A stretch of 39,300 nt of DNA, taken from Oscillospiraceae bacterium. Lineage in GTDB: Bacteria; Bacillota; Clostridia; Oscillospirales; Oscillospiraceae. Made by a program: the position numbers and the translations under genes. Shown piece by piece: positions 15,669-23,911 of the stretch; the first letter of the stretch is position 1, and every line of letters begins with the position of its first letter. Under the pieces are notes generated by a model. It did not search any database, was not told the DNA's origin, and worked only from the letters and a program-made list of their open reading frames with translations. The stretch lies in the NCBI GenBank assembly GCA_009783555.1, contig WRDH01000028.1, forward strand, positions 1 through 39,300, in the 5' to 3' direction.

Positions 15669-16724
15669 TTAAATTCCGGAAAAGTTCATCGCTACCGGGA
15701 CCATTAGCATCACCAGAATTGCCAGAAATAATAGCATTGTCGGTATCATAAGCATTGAGTTTGCTTTTTCCGCATCTCTTTTTGCCATATGCCGGCGTTC
15801 CTGCCAGGCTTCCCGTGCCATGTTTTTAAGAAGCTCTCCTATTTCCGCATTTCCTTTTGACAAGTTTTGCATTATTGCAGAGGCAAGCTTTGCACTCTGT
15901 TTAGTATTACAGCGTTTGATAAAGCCGTTATACGCCGATTCCGGGCTTACAAGGTTATCCAGTTCTTTTGAGGTTTTTCGCATTTCCATATATAGTTCGG
16001 TTTCCCTGCTGTATGCAGTCTCTTTCCATGCTCTGTCCATAATCATGCCGGACGTGACAAGCAGTGCAAGCTTGGAAACAACATTCGGAAACTGTCTGAT
16101 AATTGCCGTACGGCGTTTGCGAACCGAATCACTCAGCTCGTCATACATGGCATATACAAGAACCAGCACCAATAGCGACCCTATACCAATAATCCCCAAA
16201 CCAACCGAGACGCTGTCTATGCCAAGAAATATGACACCCAGCATTAATGTACAGGCAACACCAATCAAAGGATATGACAAGACCTTCGCGAGTAATTGTT
16301 TTGTCTTGTTAAGTGCATGTTTTTTTCCATAAAGCTCAAAGCTGTTAGTCATAATATTCTTATAGATATTTCCCTTACCAATAGTTTTTATTTCGCGCTG
16401 TAAAACATATCCCGGCATAACAAACACATTGACACTCCTTAAATCCCCTTTTTTCAAGCGTTCGATATCACATTCAAGTTTACTAATCTTTTTTATCGAA
16501 TCCGTGTTTATAAAAAGCTGTAATACAACAAGAGCAATGCCGCTGTATTTAGACAGTCTCCCGGTTGCTTGTTTGTCCCGGATGCGCAGCTTCTCAATTT
16601 CCGCCAGATTGTCGAATATCTTTACATACGCAGATTGCATCCAATCTTCCCTGTTGACTCTCGCCAGCAGGATAAGCCAGGCAATTAACATTAAAGAAGC
16701 TACAATTGTAATAGCAATAAGCAT
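15669..16724 (-). CDS. tadC: Pilus assembly platform protein TadC
   Basis: A 351-residue inner-membrane protein with an N-terminal membrane segment, a central pair of hydrophobic helices (about 160-195), and a type II secretion F (T2SSF) domain (RQFPNVVSKLALLVTSGMIM through KGNAEIGELLKNMAREA), ending in another membrane helix. TadB and TadC form the platform that the TadA ATPase drives. A GTG at 16736 opens the frame, but the ATG at 16724 has GGGGGAA just upstream and is preferred. It lies downstream of tadB, separated by about 85 bases that hold a REP-like hairpin. Confidence 0.9.
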   Translation of the reverse strand: MLIAITIVASLMLIAWLILLARVNREDWMQSAYVKIFDNLAEIEKLRIRDKQATGRLSKYSGIALVVLQLFINTDSIKKISKLECDIERLKKGDLRSVNVFVMPGYVLQREIKTIGKGNIYKNIMTNSFELYGKKHALNKTKQLLAKVLSYPLIGVACTLMLGVIFLGIDSVSVGLGIIGIGSLLVLVLVYAMYDELSDSVRKRRTAIIRQFPNVVSKLALLVTSGMIMDRAWKETAYSRETELYMEMRKTSKELDNLVSPESAYNGFIKRCNTKQSAKLASAIMQNLSKGNAEIGELLKNMAREAWQERRHMAKRDAEKANSMLMIPTMLLFLAILVMLMVPVAMNFSGI

Positions 16725-16741
16725 TTGTTCCCCCACCCCAC

Positions 16742-16763
16742 GGGCGACCGAGGGCGGTCGCCC
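16742..16763. repeat. REP-like hairpin in tadB-tadC gap
   Basis: GGGCGACC (16742-16749) and GGTCGCCC (16756-16763) form an 8-bp stem with a GAGGGC loop. The wider GTAGGGGCGACC...CGTGGGG form resembles a dispersed repeat seen in many Clostridia. Its edge lies within about 18 bases of the tadC start, so it may shape tadC expression. Confidence 0.7.
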
Positions 16764-16810
16764 CTACATAGCCTTTATAGATTTCCACCATCATCAAAAG
16801 ATTTTCCGGT

Positions 16811-17572
16811 TCATAGTTTTATATTGCTGAATTTTCTCGCCATGATAAAGCTTAAAATGAACACTATCAGCCCGCCTGTTGAAACAATCCGCCCCGCGCC
16901 GGTCGTGTAAATTGCATCCATAAAACCCGCTCCTGCATAGCCTATGATTCCAAGGATTACAAGCGGCATTAACAGCATGATGTTTACTTCCGATCTTGCA
17001 GCCGTCATCAATGTGTCGATTTCCATCTCTATCTCCATCTTGTCAGCAATTATTTGCTGGGTTTCTTTTATGATTTCATCTGCTCTTCCCGATTTTCCTT
17101 CGATTGTTGCATATATCGATGCAAAGCTTTCAATATCCGCAAGACCGGTACGTTCTGCCAAATCTGAAAAAGCAATCGATAACGGAACTGCATTGTCAAA
17201 CTTGCCTATGATAATATCAAGCTCCGTGATGATATCGCTGCTTTCGGGGTAAATCAGAATCAAGTCTGAGCGTGCATTTTTCAAAGACCACAGCATAGGA
17301 TTCCCTGCTCTCATAGCTACGGACATGGCTTCCAGCAGATCAAAAAACTGTGTCCGCAGCTTAATCAGACGTTTTTCTATCGAGGCATGCATTGAAACGA
17401 ATATGTTTATGCCTCCGGTAACCGAACCGCCAATAGCTGAGATAACAATGAAGTTATAGAAGATAAACAACACTAAAAACCCCGCTGCAAAACCAATTGC
17501 AAAAGCAATCATGTGGTCAATCATCATAGACTGACTCTTTTTGTAATTCGGTACTTTGATTGAATTTTCCAT
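16811..17572 (-). CDS. tadB: Pilus assembly platform protein TadB
   Basis: A 253-residue inner-membrane protein: two hydrophobic helices near the N-terminus (about 20-60), a T2SSF domain (RTQFFDLLEAMSVAMRAGNP through FSDLAERTGLADIESFASIY) and a pair of C-terminal membrane helices. It is the partner of TadC. The start chosen is the ATG at 17572, with AAGGA six bases upstream; the open frame extends eight codons further. A 129-bp palindromic element sits between it and tadA. Confidence 0.9.
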   Translation of the reverse strand: MENSIKVPNYKKSQSMMIDHMIAFAIGFAAGFLVLFIFYNFIVISAIGGSVTGGINIFVSMHASIEKRLIKLRTQFFDLLEAMSVAMRAGNPMLWSLKNARSDLILIYPESSDIITELDIIIGKFDNAVPLSIAFSDLAERTGLADIESFASIYATIEGKSGRADEIIKETQQIIADKMEIEMEIDTLMTAARSEVNIMLLMPLVILGIIGYAGAGFMDAIYTTGAGRIVSTGGLIVFILSFIMARKFSNIKL

Positions 17573-17593
17573 TGTTTTTCCTTCCGGGGAACG

Positions 17594-17722
17594 CAACGGG
17601 AATTGGAGTTATAATTTACAATTCCTACCGCCAGAGAGTACGTCCTGTACTCTACTGTCGGACGCTCCACCGTCCATGGCTACGCTTGACGGAATTGAAA
17701 ATTATAACTCCAATTCCCGTTG
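17594..17722. repeat. 129-bp MITE-like palindromic element
   Basis: 32-base terminal inverted arms (17594-17625 and 17691-17722) match at 31 of 32 positions; each begins CAACGGGAATTGG at its outer end. The interior holds two more hairpins: AGAGTAC/GTACTCT (17635-17641/17647-17653) and GGACG/CGTCC (17660-17664/17671-17675). It carries no coding capacity and lies wholly between the tadA stop and the tadB ribosome site. No clear target duplication is visible. Confidence 0.85.
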
Positions 17723-17734
17723 TTCAAGTTTCGC

Positions 17735-19015
17735 CTAAATCTTTACCCCGACTCCTGCCATTTCCAGTTTAAACGTGTTTTCCATCGCGTTTTTTGTGCG
17801 GAAAAGATTTCCTATGACCTTACTTTTTGTGCTCTCTTTTGACTCACAAAATTCATATAACGTATTGAGTTTAATCTGCCTGCTGACGGCATCATAACCT
17901 GTAACCTCTGCAATCTCCATTGTGCGGCGGCTTCTGTCACGCATTCGGGACAGATGGATGATGATGTCAATTGCCGAAGCTATCTGTTGACGAACCGCCT
18001 CAAGCGGTAAACCGTCCGCGCCTTGAAGCACCATTGTTTCCAGACGGCTTAAGATGTCGCGTGTGGAGTTGGCGTGACCTGTTGACAGTGAACCGTCATG
18101 CCCTGTGTTCATGGCTTGCAGCATATCCAATGCTTCCGCGCCGCGGACTTCTCCGACAACTATGCGCTCAGGTCTCATTCGCAGAGCCGACTTGATTAAA
18201 TCCCGAATTGTTATCGCTCCCTTGCCGTCGGCACTTGCATTGCGCGTTTCAAGCTGTACGAGATTTTCGATGTTCTTTATTTGTAGCTCTGCAGAATCTT
18301 CGATAGTTATTATACGCTCGTCGTGCGGTATAAAATTCGATAGAGCGTTTAAGAAAGTTGTTTTACCGCTCCCCGTTCCCCCGCAAACAAAAATATTATA
18401 TTTAGCACCGACCAGTAATTTGAGGATTTCTGCAACTTCCGGTGTTATCGATTCAAATACTATCAGCTTGTCAACCGTCATTGCTTCCTTTGGAAAACGG
18501 CGCATTGTTACTATCGGTCCGTTTAGTGCTATTGGTTTCATCACAACATTTACCCGGGAACCGTCCTCAAGGCGAAAGTCTACGATAGGGTCGCTTTCAT
18601 TTACCGCTCTGCCTGCTCTTGATACAAATTTTGTAATAATTATCTCCAACTCACGGCGACTCTCGAACCGGCTTTCCAGTTTATACAGTCTTCCTTCTTT
18701 CTCTATAAAGATGTTTTCGAATCCATTTATCATGATTTCAGTAATATCGGGGTCAACGATGATACCTCCCAAAACGCCCAATCCTCGAATCGATTCAAAT
18801 ACGGCTGTTGTAATCAATTTCTTTTCTTTGAAATTTAGCGTTAACAGTTCCTTGTTCGTATCTGAATGCTGTGCTTTTGCCAGATTCGTTTTTTTATCAA
18901 GGGCTTCTGTTATAAAAGCTTTTAACTGTGTATCATTAAAGTTCGTCAAGTCCGCATGATCTTGTATTTCTGACTTTAATTCACTGATAATGTCATTTTT
19001 CCATAGCTCAGTCAT
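17735..19015 (-). CDS. tadA: Tad pilus assembly ATPase TadA/CpaF
   Basis: A 426-residue secretion ATPase that forms the hexameric motor for Tad pilus extension and probably retraction. Walker A GGTGSGKT is at about 212-219, the Asp box in RIITIEDSAELQ, the Walker B region RIVVGEVRGAEALDML at about 284, and the His box in MNTGHDGSLSTGHANS. The N-terminal domain carries VDPDITEIMING and FVSRAGRAVNESDPIVDFRL, typical of CpaF. Length is normal. Its ATGA overlaps the stop of cpaE, so the two are coupled. Confidence 0.97.
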   Translation of the reverse strand: MTELWKNDIISELKSEIQDHADLTNFNDTQLKAFITEALDKKTNLAKAQHSDTNKELLTLNFKEKKLITTAVFESIRGLGVLGGIIVDPDITEIMINGFENIFIEKEGRLYKLESRFESRRELEIIITKFVSRAGRAVNESDPIVDFRLEDGSRVNVVMKPIALNGPIVTMRRFPKEAMTVDKLIVFESITPEVAEILKLLVGAKYNIFVCGGTGSGKTTFLNALSNFIPHDERIITIEDSAELQIKNIENLVQLETRNASADGKGAITIRDLIKSALRMRPERIVVGEVRGAEALDMLQAMNTGHDGSLSTGHANSTRDILSRLETMVLQGADGLPLEAVRQQIASAIDIIIHLSRMRDRSRRTMEIAEVTGYDAVSRQIKLNTLYEFCESKESTKSKVIGNLFRTKNAMENTFKLEMAGVGVKI

Positions 19016-20049
19016 AGAGAATAACCTCTCTTTTTATATGCTCCCCACTGCTCACTGTTTTCAGACATAGTCCTGCAAATGCTTCTCACATCGTTCGATT
19101 GGATATACGGAAGGGAAACAACGGTTTCAATATCATGAGTGTTAACCATTGCTCCTTTATTTGCGACAAGTGTTACTTTCTCTTTAATACTCTCGAAAAT
19201 GTTACTCTGCAATACAAACTGATTCAGTTTAATTTCTGCAGTTGTTGTTTGCCCTGTCACAAGCATTACATTATCGGCAAGCTCAAAGACTTTTCTTGTC
19301 CGGGCATCACAGATGCAGGATAAGTCAATTACCAGTTCGTCCGAAATTTCTGAGCATGTTGTTATTAACTCATAAACATCTTCGCTTGATAGGATACACA
19401 TATCGTCAAAGTTTTCAGGACCGCAGAGATACGTTATTCCATTTTCCCGGCAGCATAAGCCTTGAATAAGCATTTTTATATCACCTTCGCGATTTTCGAG
19501 CATTTCAAATACCGTGCTTATGCTTTTTCCGTTTTTGTCGAAATAATCGGATGTGCTTGAAAAATACTCCAGATTCAGGTAAAGCACTTCTTTATTTTCG
19601 CCGGTGTTTGACAACGCGTATGCCATTGCTACAGAGGTTTTGCCAACACCGCCGGCAGGTGACCAGACTGCTGTGATTTTTGCACGGTTAGAATTTGGAT
19701 TGCTGCTTTTTTTTGATAGTTTTGCGTATTGTTCAAGAACAGCCGCAACTATCGACGATATACGCTGATACTTACTCACCCTGCCGAACTCTTCATTCAG
19801 CTCTTCAGGCATATCTGTCTCTGACCATAGCAATAATGGCAGATGCACTGATTTTATATCTGCATGTTTTATCAGTTCTGCATCAAAAAGAGCTACATTG
19901 TATTTTCGCTGAAACAACGTTTCCTGCAACCCTTCCAATGAATTGCATATGCTTACGGTTATTTTGTCCGCATGATGCTCAGATATATTGTCGGAGAGAA
20001 GCTTGGCGTACAAAACATCTATAGTAGCTATCAGTAAGTTAATTCTCAA
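19012..20049 (-). CDS. cpaE: CpaE/TadZ-like pilus localisation ATPase
   Basis: A 345-residue protein with an N-terminal receiver-like domain (about 1-100; NVALFDAEL) and a ParA/MinD-type ATPase with deviant Walker A SPAGGVGKTSVA (about 130-141). Later motifs include LYLNLEYFS and ELVIDLSCICD. CpaE/TadZ proteins localise the Tad machinery to a site on the membrane. The start is TTG at 20049: AGAGG lies eight bases upstream and the fold begins at once (INLLIATID). It is the first gene of the pilus operon, about 76 nt after a strong promoter. Confidence 0.92.
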   Translation of the reverse strand: MRINLLIATIDVLYAKLLSDNISEHHADKITVSICNSLEGLQETLFQRKYNVALFDAELIKHADIKSVHLPLLLWSETDMPEELNEEFGRVSKYQRISSIVAAVLEQYAKLSKKSSNPNSNRAKITAVWSPAGGVGKTSVAMAYALSNTGENKEVLYLNLEYFSSTSDYFDKNGKSISTVFEMLENREGDIKMLIQGLCCRENGITYLCGPENFDDMCILSSEDVYELITTCSEISDELVIDLSCICDARTRKVFELADNVMLVTGQTTTAEIKLNQFVLQSNIFESIKEKVTLVANKGAMVNTHDIETVVSLPYIQSNDVRSICRTMSENSEQWGAYKKRGYSL

Positions 20050-20131
20050 TCTAAATACCTCTGCAATTAGTTTATTCTTAAGGACTCATTTCCCGGAACT
20101 CGTATTTCATGTTTCGTGTTTTGGGATTTTG

Positions 20132-20160
20132 ATTTTATACATGAGATTTCGAGAAGTCAA
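20132..20160 (-). promoter_or_regulatory. SigA-type promoter of the Tad pilus operon
   Basis: On the - strand, TTGACT (20160-20155), exactly 17 bases, then TAAAAT (20137-20132); transcription would start near 20125. It is the best promoter in the 470-bp gap upstream of cpaE. Confidence 0.7.
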
Positions 20161-20162
20161 CA

Positions 20163-20212
20163 ACTATTTACCACTATATAGCCTATATTATGCTAATATT
20201 TACCACCATATA
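20163..20212 (-). promoter_or_regulatory. Paired 18-bp direct repeats upstream of Tad promoter
   Basis: Two copies of A-N-TATTTACCAC-N-ATATA lie at 20163-20180 and 20195-20212 (+ strand orientation), identical at 16 of 18 positions, with starts 32 bp apart (about three helical turns). The nearer copy ends three bases from the -35 box. This is the geometry of a dimeric or tandem activator site; no regulator gene is identified here. Confidence 0.5.
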
Positions 20213-20396
20213 TTGCGTATTTTTCTCCATATTGTGTGTAAATCTAATACTCATTTTCACATAATTTTATCCTTTTTTCGCCATTTTCACATTTTCTTTC
20301 ACCACAAGGATTATTCTAATTTTTGTGAATAATGACATGTTGTTATAGGCATAATGACTAAAAGCAGACAGCGAAAAAAGTACTCCCCTCAAACAC

Positions 20397-20470
20397 GTCA
20401 TTGCGGGCTTGACCCGCAATCCCATGAAGTTCGCACTATCAAGGGGATTGCGGGTCAAGCCCGCAATGAC
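20397..20470. repeat. Perfect 26-bp inverted repeat (REP/BIME-like)
   Basis: Left arm 20397-20422 and right arm 20445-20470 are perfect reverse complements (outer end GTCATTGCGGG) with a 22-base spacer. Each arm is itself palindromic (TTGCGGG/CCCGCAA). It lies downstream of the transglutaminase gene and could protect or end that transcript, but has no U tract. Confidence 0.85.
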
Positions 20471-20519
20471 AAAATCTATTATTAACTATTATACTTTACT
20501 TTGTCCCATCTATCCTATT

Positions 20520-22880
20520 CTAACACAATGCGCGAACATACTTCAGCCAAAGCCGCCCATACTCGCCTTTGGTGCTGTTTATTTCATAAGCAAGCCTGTT
20601 AGTGTATGATTCAATAACCGCTCTCTCTTCCTCTGTCATTCTGTGTTGGCTGAAGCGGGCTTTAAGTGCCAGCTCTTCAATATCATTTGGAATAATAATC
20701 TCGTTACGCCCCAGTTTCTTTATGTATCGCCACATACATATTATAGCCTTATTTGTATTAACTTGTTTGAAATGTTTTTCTCTGGTTCTGTGCATGATTC
20801 TTCTGCGGGTTACAATTGCAATTGCCATCAAAAGAATACATATAATAGTAATCACTATGCGAGATATCTTTGCAAAAATTGACTGCTCTTCCTCTTGTGT
20901 AATACCATTCGTGCTTGTGTCGGAGTTGATATTTATGTTTGTATCCGATATTTGGCCGTCGGTGGAATCTTCGATAGGCTGTTCATCAGGCAGATTGTCG
21001 GGAACATTACTTTCCGGTATCGTATCCGGCATCTCTTGCTCAACATTATTAGCCGGAGTATGCGGTCTTGAAAACGGTATATATAACCCGCCCCCGGGCG
21101 GAGTTGCTTCCAGATAAAGCCAGCCGATGTCGTCATAAAATACTTCGACCCATGCGTGAGCATTTAAATCTGTGAGTTCAATTGTTTGCCCCACTTCATC
21201 CGGTGCAACCGTAACAATATACCCGCTGGTAAATCTTGCGGGTATATTCAGTGAGCGAAGCATTAAAACGGCGGCTGTAGCAAAATGAATACAATAACCT
21301 TCCCTCATCTCCCGTAAAAAGTACAATGCAAAATCTTCATTTTCGGGTATTATACCCGGAGTAAGTGTATATCTTCCTGACGACCTGATATATCTCGCTA
21401 CTGCGTCTGCAATAACTGTTCTTTCCGCATTAGGGTCAATTCCCGCTCCTATGGCGATTTGACGCAACTCTCGCGCTGTGTTGCTGTCAATTTCCGTGTA
21501 GACACCCAGCAAACTTAATACATTTGCGTAAGCGTGCAGCGCATCAATCGGGTACATATCAAAAAGATCCGGATAATGAATGTATTCTCTATTCACTCTT
21601 TCCGCAAAGCTGTGTACACTGTTGCTAACATGGAAAAACCTATGTCCCGTTATCTGTGTATCGCTGAAACGATCCGAGTCAATATGATTAGCACTGAAGT
21701 ATGGCTCATAGACAATACGAGGTGTTATATCACCTGTTCTGGAAATTGCCATTTGTGCTCTAGCCGGGTAACGATTATTCTCGTTTATTATTGAGTATAT
21801 ATAAGAGATGTTTGCAGGCATTCTTCTTGCGACAATATCAAGTTCATCGGGAATCGTTTCCCTGTTAGACCACGAGCGCCCGTTAAAACTCTGCATGGAG
21901 TAGCCTCTCAGATAAAATGTGCCTGCACTGTCCGATGAAATCTCTAAGAGACTTTGATGAGTAAGGGATCTCTCTCCCGCATCTGCTATGCGGACATCAC
22001 TTGTGTTAAACTGCCATAACCCTGAGTCCAGCCTTCCAATCCATCCTATATCCCATGTGCCGACACCATATGTCTGCCAATATTGTCCAAAGCTTCCCAT
22101 CTGTGATGCAATTACTCTGAAACGGCGACCGAGAGCGGCAATCTGCTCTTCCCTTGCATACTGCCCTTGCGGAGCAAAGAAATACGCAATAAGCATAAAT
22201 ACTATTGCAATTATAAAAGACGGAATAATTATCAATCCTCTTTTTAGAAAACTATCCGGTTTTACAGTACCGCTTATAAGTAACGTCAGATAGACAGAAA
22301 TTAAACCTAAAAGATATATCACGTCCGACCTCAGACTAGTTATAATGAATGTCAAAAAAACAATCGGAGCAGTGATTGCTATTGTCGTAAAAACACTGCG
22401 GCGTAAGCAAATCGAAAACCCAAGCAAAAGCGATAAAAGAACTCCTGCAGCGGATAAGAAAGCGGTCGTGTCGGCTGAAGGCTCAACTGTATCTGTAAAT
22501 AAAGCCGATACAGGCAGCCATCTGCTATACTGATAAGAAATTTCATGAACAACCCATTTGCCACCTTCAATAACTTCGGAAACGCTAAGCAAAAACAGTA
22601 AAAATACGGGGACTATCAGTACTAATAAGCCTTTTCCCCTATATAATGCTGTAAATACCGCAACAGCAGCGGCACTGATGAAGCACACCAAAAAAAGTGT
22701 GGCAGCTTCTATCGGCAACGAAAATGCCGACACAACTGCACCAAGCGTGCAATAAACAGCAAGCATAATAAGCACGCCGCTTCCGCAACAAACCAAAACA
22801 CGTTTAGCAGAAGAAGACATTTCTCTTTTATGTTCCGCTCTAGTATCAACTAAAAGATTAATTTCCGCTTGCGTATCCAT
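20520..22880 (-). CDS. Membrane transglutaminase-like protein (TgpA type)
   Basis: A 786-residue protein with about eight hydrophobic segments in the N-terminal 240 residues, an extracellular transglutaminase-like domain, and a final membrane helix (about 680-700) with a cytoplasmic tail resembling DUF4129. Catalytic residues are C530 in REGYCIHFATAAV and H575 in LNAHAWVEVF; the third position is Glu (E591, GWLYLEATPP) instead of the textbook Asp, a substitution I believe is common in Firmicute members. Such proteins co-occur with MoxR and DUF58, as here. The substrate is unknown; a role in envelope protein processing or crosslinking is inferred. AAGGAG lies four bases before the ATG. Confidence 0.92.
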   Translation of the reverse strand: MDTQAEINLLVDTRAEHKREMSSSAKRVLVCCGSGVLIMLAVYCTLGAVVSAFSLPIEAATLFLVCFISAAAVAVFTALYRGKGLLVLIVPVFLLFLLSVSEVIEGGKWVVHEISYQYSRWLPVSALFTDTVEPSADTTAFLSAAGVLLSLLLGFSICLRRSVFTTIAITAPIVFLTFIITSLRSDVIYLLGLISVYLTLLISGTVKPDSFLKRGLIIIPSFIIAIVFMLIAYFFAPQGQYAREEQIAALGRRFRVIASQMGSFGQYWQTYGVGTWDIGWIGRLDSGLWQFNTSDVRIADAGERSLTHQSLLEISSDSAGTFYLRGYSMQSFNGRSWSNRETIPDELDIVARRMPANISYIYSIINENNRYPARAQMAISRTGDITPRIVYEPYFSANHIDSDRFSDTQITGHRFFHVSNSVHSFAERVNREYIHYPDLFDMYPIDALHAYANVLSLLGVYTEIDSNTARELRQIAIGAGIDPNAERTVIADAVARYIRSSGRYTLTPGIIPENEDFALYFLREMREGYCIHFATAAVLMLRSLNIPARFTSGYIVTVAPDEVGQTIELTDLNAHAWVEVFYDDIGWLYLEATPPGGGLYIPFSRPHTPANNVEQEMPDTIPESNVPDNLPDEQPIEDSTDGQISDTNININSDTSTNGITQEEEQSIFAKISRIVITIICILLMAIAIVTRRRIMHRTREKHFKQVNTNKAIICMWRYIKKLGRNEIIIPNDIEELALKARFSQHRMTEEERAVIESYTNRLAYEINSTKGEYGRLWLKYVRALC

Positions 22881-22941
22881 TTTACTCCTTCTCCCGGTTT
22901 TACCCGCAGCATTGTGTATAAAATCTGTTCAGTGGGCTTCG

Positions 22942-23907
22942 TTAATTGTCATTTATCATTTGTAATTTTTCATTTTCAAATGCGTCTATGCGATATACCC
23001 ACGAAAAGCGCGAAGGTATTTGATTGAGGCTTTTCGGCTTACTTTCAGATACTCCTAATGCGTAACATAAATACTTTATAAGGTCAGCTTCCCGTGCGAC
23101 TTCGGTAACCACCGGATTATCATCATATCTTACATAAAACGGCAATTGCCATTTTAACAGATAATCGGAAACCCACCGTAAACGCCCCAAAATCAAGTCC
23201 CGCTCCGCATCTCCGCTCCATGGCATTATATGAACAAGCCTGCTGTGGGGGGGCGGTTCAAGCGGCTCACGGATAATCAGCGAGTCAAATTTTGCCGAAA
23301 CCTTCCAATGTATGCTTTTGACGGGGTCTCCTTGTTGATAATTACGCATATCATGTTCTTCGGAATAACCTCCTCCGGGTTTAGGGCGTAAATTAGTTCC
23401 ATACTGTAACACCCGTGTATTTTCAGGCTCAACCGGTGGAGGCAGTATTAACACAAAGCCTTTCCCGCCTGCGCTTACCGGTAATGAAAATAACCCCAAC
23501 AGGCTCACTGCTTTAATTCTTTTCAGTATAAAAACAGTAACTCCGCTGCGTGATGTATCAATCGTAACTTCTCGCTCTGAGTTATTTTCAGGTAAGCATT
23601 TAATGCGGCAGGTAACAGAAAAATCATCTCCACTCACGTGCAGCTTAGCCACAAGGCATCTGACAGGATACGATTTTTTATGAGTCGTTTTCAGTCTGAG
23701 TACCGCATCTTCATCTTTATCCAGCACCGGCGGTATTGACATCAGTAAACCCTTTGTCAACATTCCGGGCAGACTGAAAATCAAATCAACAGGTATCATC
23801 AATAAAACCAATACAAGCATATACCATGATATCCATGGCGGGTAAAGCATATAAAAAACAAAAGATAATGCTAGTGTAAGCACGTAAATCAGTCGGTTAA
23901 CAATCAT
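22942..23907 (-). CDS. DUF58-domain membrane protein
   Basis: A 321-residue protein with two N-terminal membrane helices (about 5-50) and a C-terminal DUF58/VWA-like domain marked by GGGYSEEHDMRNYQQGDPVK followed by SIHWK. It is the usual partner of a MoxR ATPase and a transglutaminase-like protein; the biochemical role is not established. It starts four bases after the moxR stop. The last eleven residues (ENEKLQMINDN) are encoded by a heptamer repeat tract, so the C-terminus looks replaced or extended by repeat DNA. Confidence 0.92.
   Translation of the reverse strand: MIVNRLIYVLTLALSFVFYMLYPPWISWYMLVLVLLMIPVDLIFSLPGMLTKGLLMSIPPVLDKDEDAVLRLKTTHKKSYPVRCLVAKLHVSGDDFSVTCRIKCLPENNSEREVTIDTSRSGVTVFILKRIKAVSLLGLFSLPVSAGGKGFVLILPPPVEPENTRVLQYGTNLRPKPGGGYSEEHDMRNYQQGDPVKSIHWKVSAKFDSLIIREPLEPPPHSRLVHIMPWSGDAERDLILGRLRWVSDYLLKWQLPFYVRYDDNPVVTEVAREADLIKYLCYALGVSESKPKSLNQIPSRFSWVYRIDAFENEKLQMINDN
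22945..22978. repeat. 7-bp-periodic repeat encoding a protein C-terminus
   Basis: On the - strand AAAATGA, AAAATTA, CAAATGA, TAAATGA, CAATTAA: the same family as at 10801 and 12098. It encodes the end of the DUF58 protein and its TAA stop. Confidence 0.65.
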
Positions 23908-23911
23908 GGCG

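Larger units (their letters stand above)
20050..20519. other. 470-bp gap between Tad operon and transglutaminase gene
   Basis: This AT-rich stretch holds the Tad promoter, the paired direct repeats and the perfect 26-bp inverted repeat at 20397-20470. Three TTTCAC motifs at 20255-20306 have no clear arrangement. Short reading frames here are by-products of the palindrome. No RNA gene is seen. Confidence 0.6.

Noticed and set aside
16764-16797. Coding continuation of the 67-residue frame between tadC and tadB
   Set aside because: The frame is a shadow across the REP-like hairpin, with no family features.
20267-20609. Short frames containing LRVKPAMT-like peptides on both strands
   Set aside because: These arise from the perfect inverted repeat at 20397-20470, a well-known source of false genes; no ribosome sites.
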